Below are positions 42,695-51,211 of a DNA stretch of 64,000 nt, one piece after another. This DNA comes from Amycolatopsis lurida (lineage in GTDB: Bacteria > Actinomycetota > Actinomycetes > Mycobacteriales > Pseudonocardiaceae). The position numbers and the translations under genes were made by a program. Below the pieces are notes generated by a model. It had not been told where the DNA came from, ran no database searches, and saw only the letters and a list, made by a program, of their open reading frames with translations. Location: positions 3,627,501 through 3,691,500 of the forward strand of contig NZ_FNTA01000004.1 of assembly GCF_900105055.1 (NCBI RefSeq). Direction: 5' to 3'. Every line of letters starts with the position of its first letter. The first letter of the stretch is position 1.

Positions 42695-43508
42695 GATCAA
42701 CCTTCCACCTGGGTGAGGGTCCGGGACTGCTGTCACGGACCTGCGAGGTGGTGTGATGACCGGGGTTCTGGGGTCACTGCCCGGTGCCGTGTTCGAAAGG
42801 GCACCGGACGAACCAACACCCTCGACATGCCCGACCCTTCGCCCCTTCACCGGGGTTTGCAAGCGCAACCGTTGCCAGTCACCCGTACGCCATCTGGCCC
42901 CACGGATGCCAGCGATCGCGGCCGGCCTCGGCAGCGGGCCATATCCGTCGTGAGGTGCCCTCTAATCCGCCGCATACGATACTTTCACCGCACACCAGGC
43001 TCGGAATCGAAGAATCGAACCACGGGAACTCGTTCGCCATTTTCACCAATCTGGCGCATCTGCCAGCGAGGCGGAGTCGGTCTCGCCGTGTGCGGATCCG
43101 TTGGGTTCCGGGTCGAAGGCGGCACCCAGGTAGCCGAGGCGCTCGACCGCGCGATGCCTTCTGCGGGCACAAGCATCCCCCTCGGAGCCACCCGGACGAT
43201 GCGGATGACCGAGCGTGGCTCAGAGGTGAAGCCTCGACACCCCTCATTTCGCCAGGAATGTGTGGAATGATGTCGTGTCGAACTCCGCCGAATGTGAGCC
43301 CATTAGAGGTACAGCGGTGTCGGTTTCCGCCACCGTCGGAGTAAATTGACTGTTGTACCCCTAGACCTCGGTGACGTGACGTACCCGCGAAGATCGCGGC
43401 TCAAGATCACGAGCCGAGGTTTTTGTGCGAAGTGGCGCACTGTCGCACCACTCCATTCCGCCGGCGCACCGCGCCCGTGTGAGTCATCGCTCCATTGTGT
43501 TTCGGGAA
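42695..43508. other. Divergent intergenic region between two secreted-protein genes
   Basis: About 800 bp between the PGRS-like gene (minus) and the RTX gene (plus). I see no credible gene; frames here lack ribosome sites and coding-like composition. It must contain both promoters. Confidence 0.5.
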
Positions 43509-44252
43509 ATGAAGATCATGAGATCTCATCAGAATCCGGTCCGCCGGGGACTCGTCGCCATGCTGGCCGGAACCCTCGCGGTCCCGGTCTTGTGGGTGGC
43601 CACCCCGCTGACCGCACACGCCGCCGTCAACTGCGTCGTCAGCCCCGGCGTGACCCAGACCAGTACGGTCGTGACCGGAAGTCCCGGCAACGACACCATC
43701 GACTGCGGTGGCACGAACCCCGCCAAGACGATCAATGGCAACGGCGGGAACGACACCATCACCGGCTCGGACTTCGACGACACGGTCAACGGCGGCGACG
43801 GCAACGACACCATCACCGGGGGTACCGGCGGCGACACCCTCGCCGGCGGGCTGGACATCGACACCATCTCCGGCAGCGCGGGCAACGACACCCTCATCGG
43901 CGCCTCCAACGACGGCAGCCAGGACAGCCTCGACGGCGGCGACGGCACCGACACCTGTCAAGGACCCGCGCCCGACCCTGACATCCACGCCAGCTGCGAG
44001 AACACGAGCACGCCACCGACATCGGGCCCGGGCTCGAGCACGGGAAACGCCACCGAACTGTGCACCGCGACCGGCGGCGTTCTGTCTCTCACCGTGAACC
44101 CAGTGGGATACGTGTGCGTGTTCAACCCACTCGACCCTGCCGACCGCCGCGTCCAAGAAGCCGGAAACATCTGTACCGGAGCCAGCGGAACATTCGTGAG
44201 CCTGCTCCCGCTGAGCTACGCCTGCCTCCTGCCCGCCCACGGCACGCTTTGA
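43509..44252 (+). CDS. Small secreted RTX (calcium-binding) protein
   Basis: A 247-residue exported protein: signal peptide (RRGLVAMLAGTLAVPVLWVA...AHA), then at residues about 50-150 a run of hemolysin-type nonapeptides (GSPGNDTIDCGG, NGGNDTITGS, GDGNDTITGG, SAGNDTLIGA) that form a calcium-binding parallel beta roll. A Cys-containing tail (ATELCTATGG, NPVGYVCVFN, SYACLLPAHG) follows. It has no toxin or protease domain, so a structural or adhesion role is likely. Starts at ATG 43509 or 43518 after CGGGAA. It is divergent from the PGRS-like gene, with which it shares Asp-containing repeat chemistry. Confidence 0.75.
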   Translation: MKIMRSHQNPVRRGLVAMLAGTLAVPVLWVATPLTAHAAVNCVVSPGVTQTSTVVTGSPGNDTIDCGGTNPAKTINGNGGNDTITGSDFDDTVNGGDGNDTITGGTGGDTLAGGLDIDTISGSAGNDTLIGASNDGSQDSLDGGDGTDTCQGPAPDPDIHASCENTSTPPTSGPGSSTGNATELCTATGGVLSLTVNPVGYVCVFNPLDPADRRVQEAGNICTGASGTFVSLLPLSYACLLPAHGTL

Positions 44253-44383
44253 CGTAGTCAGCGGAGTTGTCCAACCGCGTCGCGACGACTGTTCCGCACG
44301 AGCTCCATCACCGAGTACGCACACCGGGCGCCGGTGAACGTACGGGGCGCATGCTCCGAAACTGGCTGGGAGGCCGTCTCCTC

Positions 44384-45139
44384 ATGATCGACAGACCGGA
44401 TATCGCCACCGCCACGCACCACCGTCGAGTGAACCGGATATCCCGCACATTCGTCACGCTGGCCGATACGCTGAGCGCCGAATTCGACCTCGGCGAGTAT
44501 CTCCAGGGCCTGGCCGAGCAGTGCGCCGATCTGCTGGACGTGTCGGTTGCCGGAGTACTTTTGGTCGATCGCGACAGGGGCCTGGCCGCGGTGGCGGCGT
44601 CCGCATACCAGGCGGAGTTACTGGAACTGTTCGAAGCGGAGACCGGCAACGGCCCCTGCTCCGATTGCTTCCGTAGCGGTGCCGCAGTGCGCTGCGCGGA
44701 CCTCCAGGTCATGCCGCAACGTTGGCCGGTGTTCAGCACAGCGGCCCGCAAGTGTGGATTCAGTGCCGTTCAGGCTTTGCCGATGCGCCTGCGTGATCAG
44801 GTCGTCGGAGTCCTGACGCTGCTCAGCCGTGAACCCGGAAGCGCGGCCCGCGACGATGTCGACCTCGCGCAGGCTTTCGCGGACGTGGCCACCATCGGGC
44901 TCCTGCAACACCGCACGATCGAATCCGGGGACCGGACCAACCAGCAGCTACAGACCGCGCTGAACAGCCGTGTCCTGATCGAACAGGCCAAGGGAGTCCT
45001 CGCCGAGCACGGTTCCCTCTCCATGCGTGAGGCCTTCGAACGGCTGCGACGCTACGCCCGCTCACACAACCGTCGCCTGACCGAGCTGGCGGGTTCCGTC
45101 GCCGACGGCACTGAGGATTTGGACAAGATCCTCCTCTGA
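44384..45139 (+). CDS. GAF-ANTAR regulator 1
   Basis: A protein of about 250 residues: a GAF sensor domain (FVTLADTLSAEFDLGEYLQG to LTLLSREPGS, with NGPCSDCFRSGAAV) and a C-terminal ANTAR RNA-binding domain (SRVLIEQAKGVLAEHGSLSM, REAFERLRRYARSHNRRLTE). ANTAR domains bind paired hairpins in nascent mRNA and prevent termination. The start at ATG 44384 is likely; ATG 44351 is possible. It is the first of three tandem GAF-ANTAR genes on one strand. Confidence 0.88.
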   Translation: MIDRPDIATATHHRRVNRISRTFVTLADTLSAEFDLGEYLQGLAEQCADLLDVSVAGVLLVDRDRGLAAVAASAYQAELLELFEAETGNGPCSDCFRSGAAVRCADLQVMPQRWPVFSTAARKCGFSAVQALPMRLRDQVVGVLTLLSREPGSAARDDVDLAQAFADVATIGLLQHRTIESGDRTNQQLQTALNSRVLIEQAKGVLAEHGSLSMREAFERLRRYARSHNRRLTELAGSVADGTEDLDKILL

Positions 45140-45266
45140 CTACAGCGTGGCAGTTCACCACAGGGTGTATCAGAGCTCCGGCCTCGTGCTGTCCCGGCAC
45201 TTCTCTCGGACAAGGCTGTCTGTCAGGGCTAGGCTCAGTGGACGACGGGGCGGGACAGGAGCGGCC

Positions 45267-45989
45267 GTGGTGAACGATCGGCGACAACGGCTGCGCGCCC
45301 TTCTCACCCAGGACAACCAGCACGGCCCCGGGTCCCGCCTGCGGCGCATCTGTGACATCTGTGTGGCAGAGCTCAAGGTGTCCGGCGCCGGCGCGACCGT
45401 GCTCACCAAGGTCGGCGACGACGGGACCCATCATCACCGCGGGCTGATCCACGCCAGCAACGCGGTCAGTGCGCGGCTGGAAGACCTGCAGCTCACCGTC
45501 GGCGAAGGCCCTTGCGTTCAGGCGTTCGCCACCGGCGGCCCGGTCCTGGTACCGGATCTGGCCGCCACCTACATCCGCTGGCCCGCGTTCGCCTCGGCCG
45601 CGGCCGAGCTGGGGGTGGCCGCGGTGTTCTCATTCCCTCTCCAGGTCGGCGCGGCGCGGCTCGGATCGCTCGACCTGTACCGAGACCGGCCAGGCCCGCT
45701 GACATCCGGCAGGCTGGCCGACGCGCTGATCCTGGCCGACTGGGCCACCGCCGCGGTCATCGAGCAAATCGATGGCCACAACACCAGCGACATATCCTGG
45801 ATGGCCGACTCGCACGTTGAAATCCACCAAGCGGTCGGGATGGTGAAAATCCAGCTCGACGTCACCACCGAAGTGGCGCTGCTGCGGTTGCGTGGCCATG
45901 CCTTCACCACCGGCGTCCCTCTCGCACAGGTAGCCAAGCAAGTGGTGACCCGGACGCTGCGTTTCGATCCGGACAACGAGCCCGCATGA
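45267..45989 (+). CDS. GAF-ANTAR regulator 2
   Basis: About 240 residues from GTG 45267 or 45270 (VVNDRRQRLRALLTQ) after ACAGGAG; longer frames have no ribosome site. It has a GAF domain (LRRICDICVAELKVSGAGAT, VGEGPCVQAFATGGPVLVPD) and a C-terminal ANTAR domain (DSHVEIHQAVGMVKIQLDVT, TEVALLRLRGHAFTTGVPLA). It is more divergent than genes 1 and 3, which resemble each other closely. It lies 127 bp after gene 1 and 25 bp before gene 3. Confidence 0.85.
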   Translation: MVNDRRQRLRALLTQDNQHGPGSRLRRICDICVAELKVSGAGATVLTKVGDDGTHHHRGLIHASNAVSARLEDLQLTVGEGPCVQAFATGGPVLVPDLAATYIRWPAFASAAAELGVAAVFSFPLQVGAARLGSLDLYRDRPGPLTSGRLADALILADWATAAVIEQIDGHNTSDISWMADSHVEIHQAVGMVKIQLDVTTEVALLRLRGHAFTTGVPLAQVAKQVVTRTLRFDPDNEPA

Positions 45990-46014
45990 GGCGGGCGCAG
46001 AAAGGCGGCGTTGC

Positions 46015-46755
46015 ATGAGCACGACCCCGGACCAGCGGCTGGCTCGCACCTTCGTCACGCTCGCCGACACCCTCGTCGCCGACTTCGACGTGCTGGACTT
46101 CCTCTGCCTGCTCACCGAACGCAGCGTGGAACACCTGGCCGTCGACGCGGCCGGCGTCATCCTCTCCGACCAGCGAGGCGGCTGGCGCCCCGCCGCCAGC
46201 TCCACGGAACGACCAGACCTCATCGGCCTCTTCACCGCCCAAGCCGAACAAGGCCCGTGCTCCGAATGCGTGGTGACCGGGGCACCGGTCACCAGCTCCG
46301 ACCTCAGCACACCCCACGAACTCAGCCGGTGGCCACGGTTCGCCCCCGCCGCGCTCGACGCCGGATTCCGCGCCGCCTCCGCCGTGCCGCTACGACTTCG
46401 CGAACAAACCATCGGAGCCCTCACCCTGCTCAACCACGAACCGACCGAGCTCGACGCCGACACCCTCTCCATCGCCCAAGCCCTCGCCGATATCGCGACG
46501 ATCGGATTCCTGCACCACCGCGCCGTGACCCACGACGAGCTCCTCTACGAACAACTCGAAACCACCATGCACCAACGCGCCATCATCGAACAGGCCAAAG
46601 GCGTCCTCGCCGAATACGGAAACCTCGACATGGACCAAGCCTTCACCCACCTACGCCACTACGCCCACACCCAACGCCGCCGGCTCTCCGCCATCGCCCG
46701 AGAACTCGCCGAAGACACCCTCCACCCCTCCGCCATACTCACCCGGAAGTCCTGA
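46015..46755 (+). CDS. GAF-ANTAR regulator 3
   Basis: A 246-residue protein. The GAF domain (ARTFVTLADTLVADFDVLDF, QGPCSECVVTGAPVTSSDL) and ANTAR domain (QRAIIEQAKGVLAEYGNLDM, DQAFTHLRHYAHTQRRRLSA) are both complete. It starts at ATG 46015 after AGAAAGG. It is a close paralogue of gene 1, probably from duplication, and is translationally close to gene 2. Possible targets are the neighbouring secreted-protein genes; this is inference from position. Confidence 0.9.
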   Translation: MSTTPDQRLARTFVTLADTLVADFDVLDFLCLLTERSVEHLAVDAAGVILSDQRGGWRPAASSTERPDLIGLFTAQAEQGPCSECVVTGAPVTSSDLSTPHELSRWPRFAPAALDAGFRAASAVPLRLREQTIGALTLLNHEPTELDADTLSIAQALADIATIGFLHHRAVTHDELLYEQLETTMHQRAIIEQAKGVLAEYGNLDMDQAFTHLRHYAHTQRRRLSAIARELAEDTLHPSAILTRKS

Positions 46756-47168
46756 CCGCACACCACCCGGCCACACCGAACACAGACAGACCGGAAACCG
46801 GCTGACACGTGATCAGTCACTCGTCTGGCCTCCTCTGCCGCGCAATACCCCTACGCCCGTCTCGACCGCACTGCTCAACCCTCGTCTCGTGCATCGATCG
46901 TTACCCGACCATGCTCGAGCGCTTGAACGAAGAACTTCTGTCGCAGCCTCCGTTCCAGACGAGACTCAAGTTCGACTTGAGCTGTCAAATGAGGTTGTGG
47001 CAGAGCCAGGCACGGCGGGCAGAGCTCCAGCGGGCCGTTGGTCCGGTGCAGCTAGCTGGACACGAACTTCGGCACAGGAGAGCAAACGGAGCCCAATCGC
47101 GGCGAACACCGCGGTGCACGCACCACAGAAAACCAGCATCCCCGCAGGTCAGCGGGGATGCTGATGTG
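46756..47168. other. Gene-poor right end of segment 3
   Basis: No gene seen. It contains the partial arm motif GGAGCCCAATCG (47088-47099) and the att-associated hairpin at 47137-47160 (CATCCCCGC-AGGTCA-GCGGGGATG). Confidence 0.5.
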
Positions 47169-47204
47169 GTGGGCCGCCTGGGGCTCGAACCCAGAACCTA
47201 CGGA
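47169..47204 (-). repeat. att repeat, left end of the AICE (scar D)
   Basis: 36 bp identical to 59973-60008 at the 3' end of the intact tRNA-Lys gene. These are the two ends of the integrated element in segment 4. Confidence 0.9.
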
Positions 47205-47872
47205 ATCTTGGGCGGGGTCTGCGGACGTCTGCCGTTAGCTGCCGATAGCCGCTCTCACCTGCGTGAACTCTGATTGGGAATGATCACGGCCTGTGATCGT
47301 TTGGCGTCGTCTGCGGTCGTTTCCCGGGGATAAACCGGGGAGATGATCATGCTTCTCAACCCGGTCTCACGCGCGTCCGCGTGACGCCATTCTACTGTCC
47401 ACACCTCCCCCTTCATCCCGATACGAAGCTAACACGCGGCCGGTGGCGTCGGGTCAAGGCACGCTTTCCAGCCTTGACGCGGCGTTACCGGCCGTTGTCA
47501 CGATCAGGCGTCGGGGTGGAGGAGATCGACAACAGCGCGTAACAGGTGGCGATACACCGACGACCGGTATGTCACGACGCTCGTTGAGGAGGGCCGACGT
47601 TGGCTATGGGAATAGGCGTGCCGCCGCCGGGTGGCGCTGCGCAAGGTGACCCGCTGGCGGCCGCGTCGCCCGGCCGGTGGGCGGAGCGGAGCGGCAGCCC
47701 GCCGTGTCGGGAACCGGCGCGGCCGCCCAGGCGAGGGGCTACCTACGCACCCGGCGCGCCGCCCGGCGGCGGCGCGCCCTTGATCCCATAGAGGCAAGTT
47801 CGGCAGCCATCGAAGCCAGCTCATAGCCGAACGACTCGCAACGTTTGTGGGACGATGCAACATGGGAGATGA
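47205..47872. other. Left arm of the AICE
   Basis: About 670 bp with no credible gene. Close to att are short repeated motifs (GTCTGCGG/GTCTGCCG types, 47215-47320) and one copy of a 25-bp repeat (47324-47348). The right half is GC-rich, with the DUF262 promoter presumably near 47830. Confidence 0.5.
47324..47348 (+). repeat. 25-bp direct repeat near the left att
   Basis: Identical to 59908-59932 near the right att, in the same orientation. It contains CCGGGGA-TAAA-CCGGGGA, a small tandem repeat, and is a candidate arm-type site for Int or Xis. Confidence 0.65.
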
Positions 47873-48961
47873 ATGATCAACCGAACAGGCGGCAGCAACT
47901 TGAGTACACCAGAGAGTCAACGCGCCGAGCTAGATAGGCAGCGGCGCACCGTCGACTTCGACACTTACGACATCACGGTCGACGAGTTGCTACGCCGCGT
48001 CGAGAGAGGTCGCCTTGACGTAGCTCCGGCATACCAGCGGAAATTCCGCTGGGATCAACATCGACAGTCCACGCTGATTGAATCAATCTATCTCGACATT
48101 CCGATCCCACCGCTATTTCTTGCTGCAAACAATGAAGCTGGCCAAGCCAACTACTGGGAAGTCGTCGACGGGCTACAGCGCGTCACTACGCTTGTGAACT
48201 TTGCAGGGAGCGAGGACGCTCGGAATCGTGTCGGCCTAGAGCCGGATAAACCATTAAAGCTAGATGACCTAAAGAAGCTAGCGAATTTCAACGGTCACAC
48301 GTTTGCAAACTTGCCAACCGACTTGAGGACCCTCTTCGAAGACCGTCCCATCAAGGTTATCGTACTTAATGACAAAAGTGACGCTCGCGTGCGATTCGAT
48401 CTCTTTGAGCGGATCAATACTGGTGGCATCAAACTGACCCCGCAGGAAGTTCGCGAATGCGTATTCCGGGGCGAGTTTATTATCATGCTGGAAGAACTGG
48501 CGCAGCGCGAGGTTTTCGACATCGTCGTGAAGCTCCCTCAAAATAGCCAGAACGACAGCACTCGCGAAGAGTACATTCTTCGGTTCTTTACATACTTCGA
48601 CCGATACCAACAGTTCGATCACGCAGTAAAAGAATTTCTGGACAACTACACTCTCGATCGAGTCAATGATCCCGACATTGACCGCAAGACAGTGCTGTTC
48701 GAAAAAACCTTTGAATTTCTAGCACATTGCTTTCCTGACGGAATCCAGAGCAGGAAGAAGCAGACACCTGTCAACCTATTCGAAGGTCTATCAGTCGGCG
48801 CAGCCCTAGCCTTACAAATCAACCCCAAGATCAAGCCTCCGATCGATCTCAGTTGGGTAATGGGCGAAGAGTTAAAGCAATACGTATCGGGCGCCACCAA
48901 CACGCGCAACCGGGTAACTGGACGCATTGAATACTGTCGGGATAAGTTCCTTGGCAAATAA
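47873..48961 (+). CDS. DUF262-family protein (GmrS-like, no HNH domain seen)
   Basis: A 362-residue protein. The DUF262 domain (residues about 30-200) shows PAYQRKFRWDQHRQSTLIES, D99-G-L-Q-R-V-T-T-L (the DGQQR-type ParB-like motif) and F178-E-R-I-N-T-G-G. DUF262 proteins act in modified-DNA restriction (GmrSD) and other phage defences, often as nucleotide-dependent sensors or effectors. The C-terminal DUF1524 HNH nuclease of fused GmrSD is not visible. The ATG at 47873 follows GGGAGATGA. It overlaps the HEPN gene by up to 35 bp. GC content is clearly below that of the flanks, a sign of acquisition as cargo. Confidence 0.88.
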   Translation: MINRTGGSNLSTPESQRAELDRQRRTVDFDTYDITVDELLRRVERGRLDVAPAYQRKFRWDQHRQSTLIESIYLDIPIPPLFLAANNEAGQANYWEVVDGLQRVTTLVNFAGSEDARNRVGLEPDKPLKLDDLKKLANFNGHTFANLPTDLRTLFEDRPIKVIVLNDKSDARVRFDLFERINTGGIKLTPQEVRECVFRGEFIIMLEELAQREVFDIVVKLPQNSQNDSTREEYILRFFTYFDRYQQFDHAVKEFLDNYTLDRVNDPDIDRKTVLFEKTFEFLAHCFPDGIQSRKKQTPVNLFEGLSVGAALALQINPKIKPPIDLSWVMGEELKQYVSGATNTRNRVTGRIEYCRDKFLGK

Positions 48962-49637
48962 CGTTGACTGCAACCCCCTCAGAGACACTTTTCGGGACCG
49001 CATCGCCGCAGCTAGACGCTTAGTTGATGCAACGAAACTACAGCAGGCACCGTTAGGTTCTTCTGCGCCTACGGATGTATCACGCGAAGCCAGGGGGCTC
49101 GCGGTCCTCCTGCTCTTCGCTGCATACGAAAACCTTTTGAAAAACCTATGCAGGAGCCTACTTGAGAATATTTCCAAGTCGCGCGCACATGCTAGTAGCC
49201 TGAAGCCGGCCCTTCGGCTGTTCCTTGCACACAGTGAACTCACCAGCGTGAGCGCAGGCGGCCAGAACAAGCTATGGAAATCTGCCGGCTTAGAAGTGAT
49301 CCGCGCGATTGCAAAACGACCCGCTAGCGAGATCGACGTTGACTTATTCCCAGATGACGGAAGCTACATGAAATCGTCTCAGGTAAAGCTATTCTGCGAG
49401 GTCTTCGACTTTGGCGATCCAGGTCCAATATTGCGCGGCGCGTGGCATCGTTTAAATACGATTGTGGATCAGCGAAACAGTATCGCACATGGCAGTCGAG
49501 CACCTGAAGAAGTCGGCCGAGGTTACAGCCACAACGATATCCTGAATCTTATCAATATTTGGGAGACGAGCTGGATGGATTTTCTCACGTGGGTGGAGAG
49601 TAGCTGCAAGGGGAAAAAGTTTTATCTAGAGAAATAA
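48927..49637 (+). CDS. HEPN-family RNase (RiboL-PSP-HEPN, MAE_28990/MAE_18760-like)
   Basis: Up to 236 residues, helical. The hallmark is RNSIAH at residues 183-188 (R-x4-H), the catalytic HEPN ribonuclease motif, in HRLNTIVDQRNSIAHGSRAP, and an early ARGLAVLLLFAAYENLLKNL helix. MAE_28990/MAE_18760-type HEPN proteins are small predicted RNases often next to restriction-type genes. Starts are non-ATG: TTG at 48927 or TTG at 48951; either overlaps the DUF262 gene, so the two are translationally coupled. It is a likely toxin/effector of the three-gene cargo. Confidence 0.8.
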   Translation: MNTVGISSLANNVDCNPLRDTFRDRIAAARRLVDATKLQQAPLGSSAPTDVSREARGLAVLLLFAAYENLLKNLCRSLLENISKSRAHASSLKPALRLFLAHSELTSVSAGGQNKLWKSAGLEVIRAIAKRPASEIDVDLFPDDGSYMKSSQVKLFCEVFDFGDPGPILRGAWHRLNTIVDQRNSIAHGSRAPEEVGRGYSHNDILNLINIWETSWMDFLTWVESSCKGKKFYLEK

Positions 49638-49642
49638 GCGAA

Positions 49643-50902
49643 TCATTGCTTCTCCATAGTTATTACAGTCTCCTTAACTCGACCTTTCGCATAGTTCTTT
49701 GCTGCGCGATTAAGGCTAGTCAGGGTTCTAGTTACGTCGAAAGGTTCAGCGTTCACGATCTTCCAGTTGCGAATAATCGCCTCTTCCTCGCAAATCTTGG
49801 CTAGCTCTACCGGGATATCCTTATAGTAAGAGTCTTGCACCACGAAGACAGCGACCGCACCTGCCTTACTCACCCGACTTAACTCATCAAATGCACTTGT
49901 CAAGTCAGAAAGATATTGGCAGGCTTGCTTAAGATAGTAAACCCCTGAAGCATGACTCTGATGTTTAGCAATTTGCTCAACCAAACTGCTAGCTGCGCAC
50001 GTACGCACGTCCAGAAGACGAGCATCAGCTTCTCTGATCAAAGTCGTACCCATTAGATCTCCACGCAGGCTTCTGTCCTTCTGGATATCGACGCCCAACA
50101 CAGCCAGTTCACGCGAGTACGCAACAGCGTAATCGATCCGCGTCAGATACGGAGGAGAAGTTAGAATTAAATCAGCAGATCGGTCAGCGATGGGAAGATT
50201 GCTTGCCGTGGCTTTTACTATCACCGGCGGAGCTGCGATCAAACCGGATTCGGAAATCCTGTCCGCGATATTTGACCTTTCCGCAATAACCAACTTATCA
50301 AGATCACTTGCCAAAATAGACACAGCTGGCCTACTAGGTGACATCCGCCGCACCCACGTAGGATTACTACCTTGAAAGCCTGCTGTTAGATTTCGCACAA
50401 CCCTAAACAGGGCAACCAACGTTACAAGTTTGATCTCAGTTGGCGAGTCTTCGCACCACATCTGCCAGCGTCGCAATCTGGCGGCGGTCCGGGCATCGAA
50501 CCAAGCATTCAGCGGGTCATCATAAAGTAACGACCGCGAACTCCGCGGCTTCCCAATCCCTTCCGGAATTTTCTTAATTGCGCGCAATGATGCAACTACA
50601 TTCGCCACTGGGTTTAAGTCAACTCCGACTGATCTGACTCCCATGGACTGAGCAGCAACTGTCGTCGTTCCACTGCCATTCCATGGATCCAGAACAACGG
50701 AATCCTCAGTCAATTTATGAGCCTTTAGCGTGAAGCGCGCCCATTCGTACGAGAAGCCCGCATAGTAAGGGAAAAGGTCCGCAAGGCCCCCGGTCTCAAA
50801 TTGAGGCCTTTTAGGAGAAAGGGCTTTGCGCGAGTTCGCAGCAGAGGGCAGGTGCACATCTTGGACATGAAGGTCCGAACCCTCTCCTCGACCTTGCATC
50901 AT
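49643..50902 (-). CDS. DNA methyltransferase (N4/N6 amino type)
   Basis: A 419-residue methylase. The AdoMet motif is LDPWNGSGTT (about residues 71-80) and the catalytic motif IV is TSPPYLTRIDY (about 249-259), in the order of beta-class N6-adenine/N4-cytosine methylases, with FGG-type D-L-N-P after motif I. An about 150-residue insertion between motifs I and IV (with RRWQMWCEDSPTEIKLVTLV and VRNLTAGFQGSNPTW) may hold the target-recognition region. Starts are two ATGs at 50902/50899. It converges on the HEPN gene with a 5-bp gap and has similarly reduced GC. It is presumed to mark self DNA for this locus. Confidence 0.88.
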   Translation of the reverse strand: MMQGRGEGSDLHVQDVHLPSAANSRKALSPKRPQFETGGLADLFPYYAGFSYEWARFTLKAHKLTEDSVVLDPWNGSGTTTVAAQSMGVRSVGVDLNPVANVVASLRAIKKIPEGIGKPRSSRSLLYDDPLNAWFDARTAARLRRWQMWCEDSPTEIKLVTLVALFRVVRNLTAGFQGSNPTWVRRMSPSRPAVSILASDLDKLVIAERSNIADRISESGLIAAPPVIVKATASNLPIADRSADLILTSPPYLTRIDYAVAYSRELAVLGVDIQKDRSLRGDLMGTTLIREADARLLDVRTCAASSLVEQIAKHQSHASGVYYLKQACQYLSDLTSAFDELSRVSKAGAVAVFVVQDSYYKDIPVELAKICEEEAIIRNWKIVNAEPFDVTRTLTSLNRAAKNYAKGRVKETVITMEKQ

Positions 50903-51211
50903 CAATGACCCCTTCTAACTCTCAGCTCTGCATGTAGAGTACACGTTGCCCCGACTCATCTGGAAGACTCCCCTACATTGGCACCGAAGCCTGGTTATCC
51001 GTGTAGCCAAATAAAGATTGACGATTGCTTAGAGGGTTTCGTTGAGGTATCTGGCCTTCGCCACTCGATCAAGCTTCGATTCTCCGGAAGAAATGTCAGA
51101 TAAATTCGGCGAACCATCCTTCGCGGATTAACGATCTCGGAATTGCCCGATGTTCAAGCGCGGTTAGTCACAGTGAGAGCGGCCCAGGGAGATCGCTGTT
51201 AGCCTGGGGGT
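50903..51211. other. Intergenic region between methyltransferase and regulator
   Basis: About 310 bp, divergent. It is AT-richer near 50990-51060. No gene, repeat or clear operator was found; it should hold both promoters. Confidence 0.45.

Noticed and set aside
42713..43344. Overlapping plus-strand frames of about 185 codons between the PGRS and RTX genes
   Set aside because: No ribosome site, no domain, and composition unlike neighbouring genes.
47504..47920. 138-codon minus-strand frame in the AICE left arm
   Set aside because: Low-complexity Arg/Pro-rich sequence without a ribosome site; overlaps the DUF262 start.
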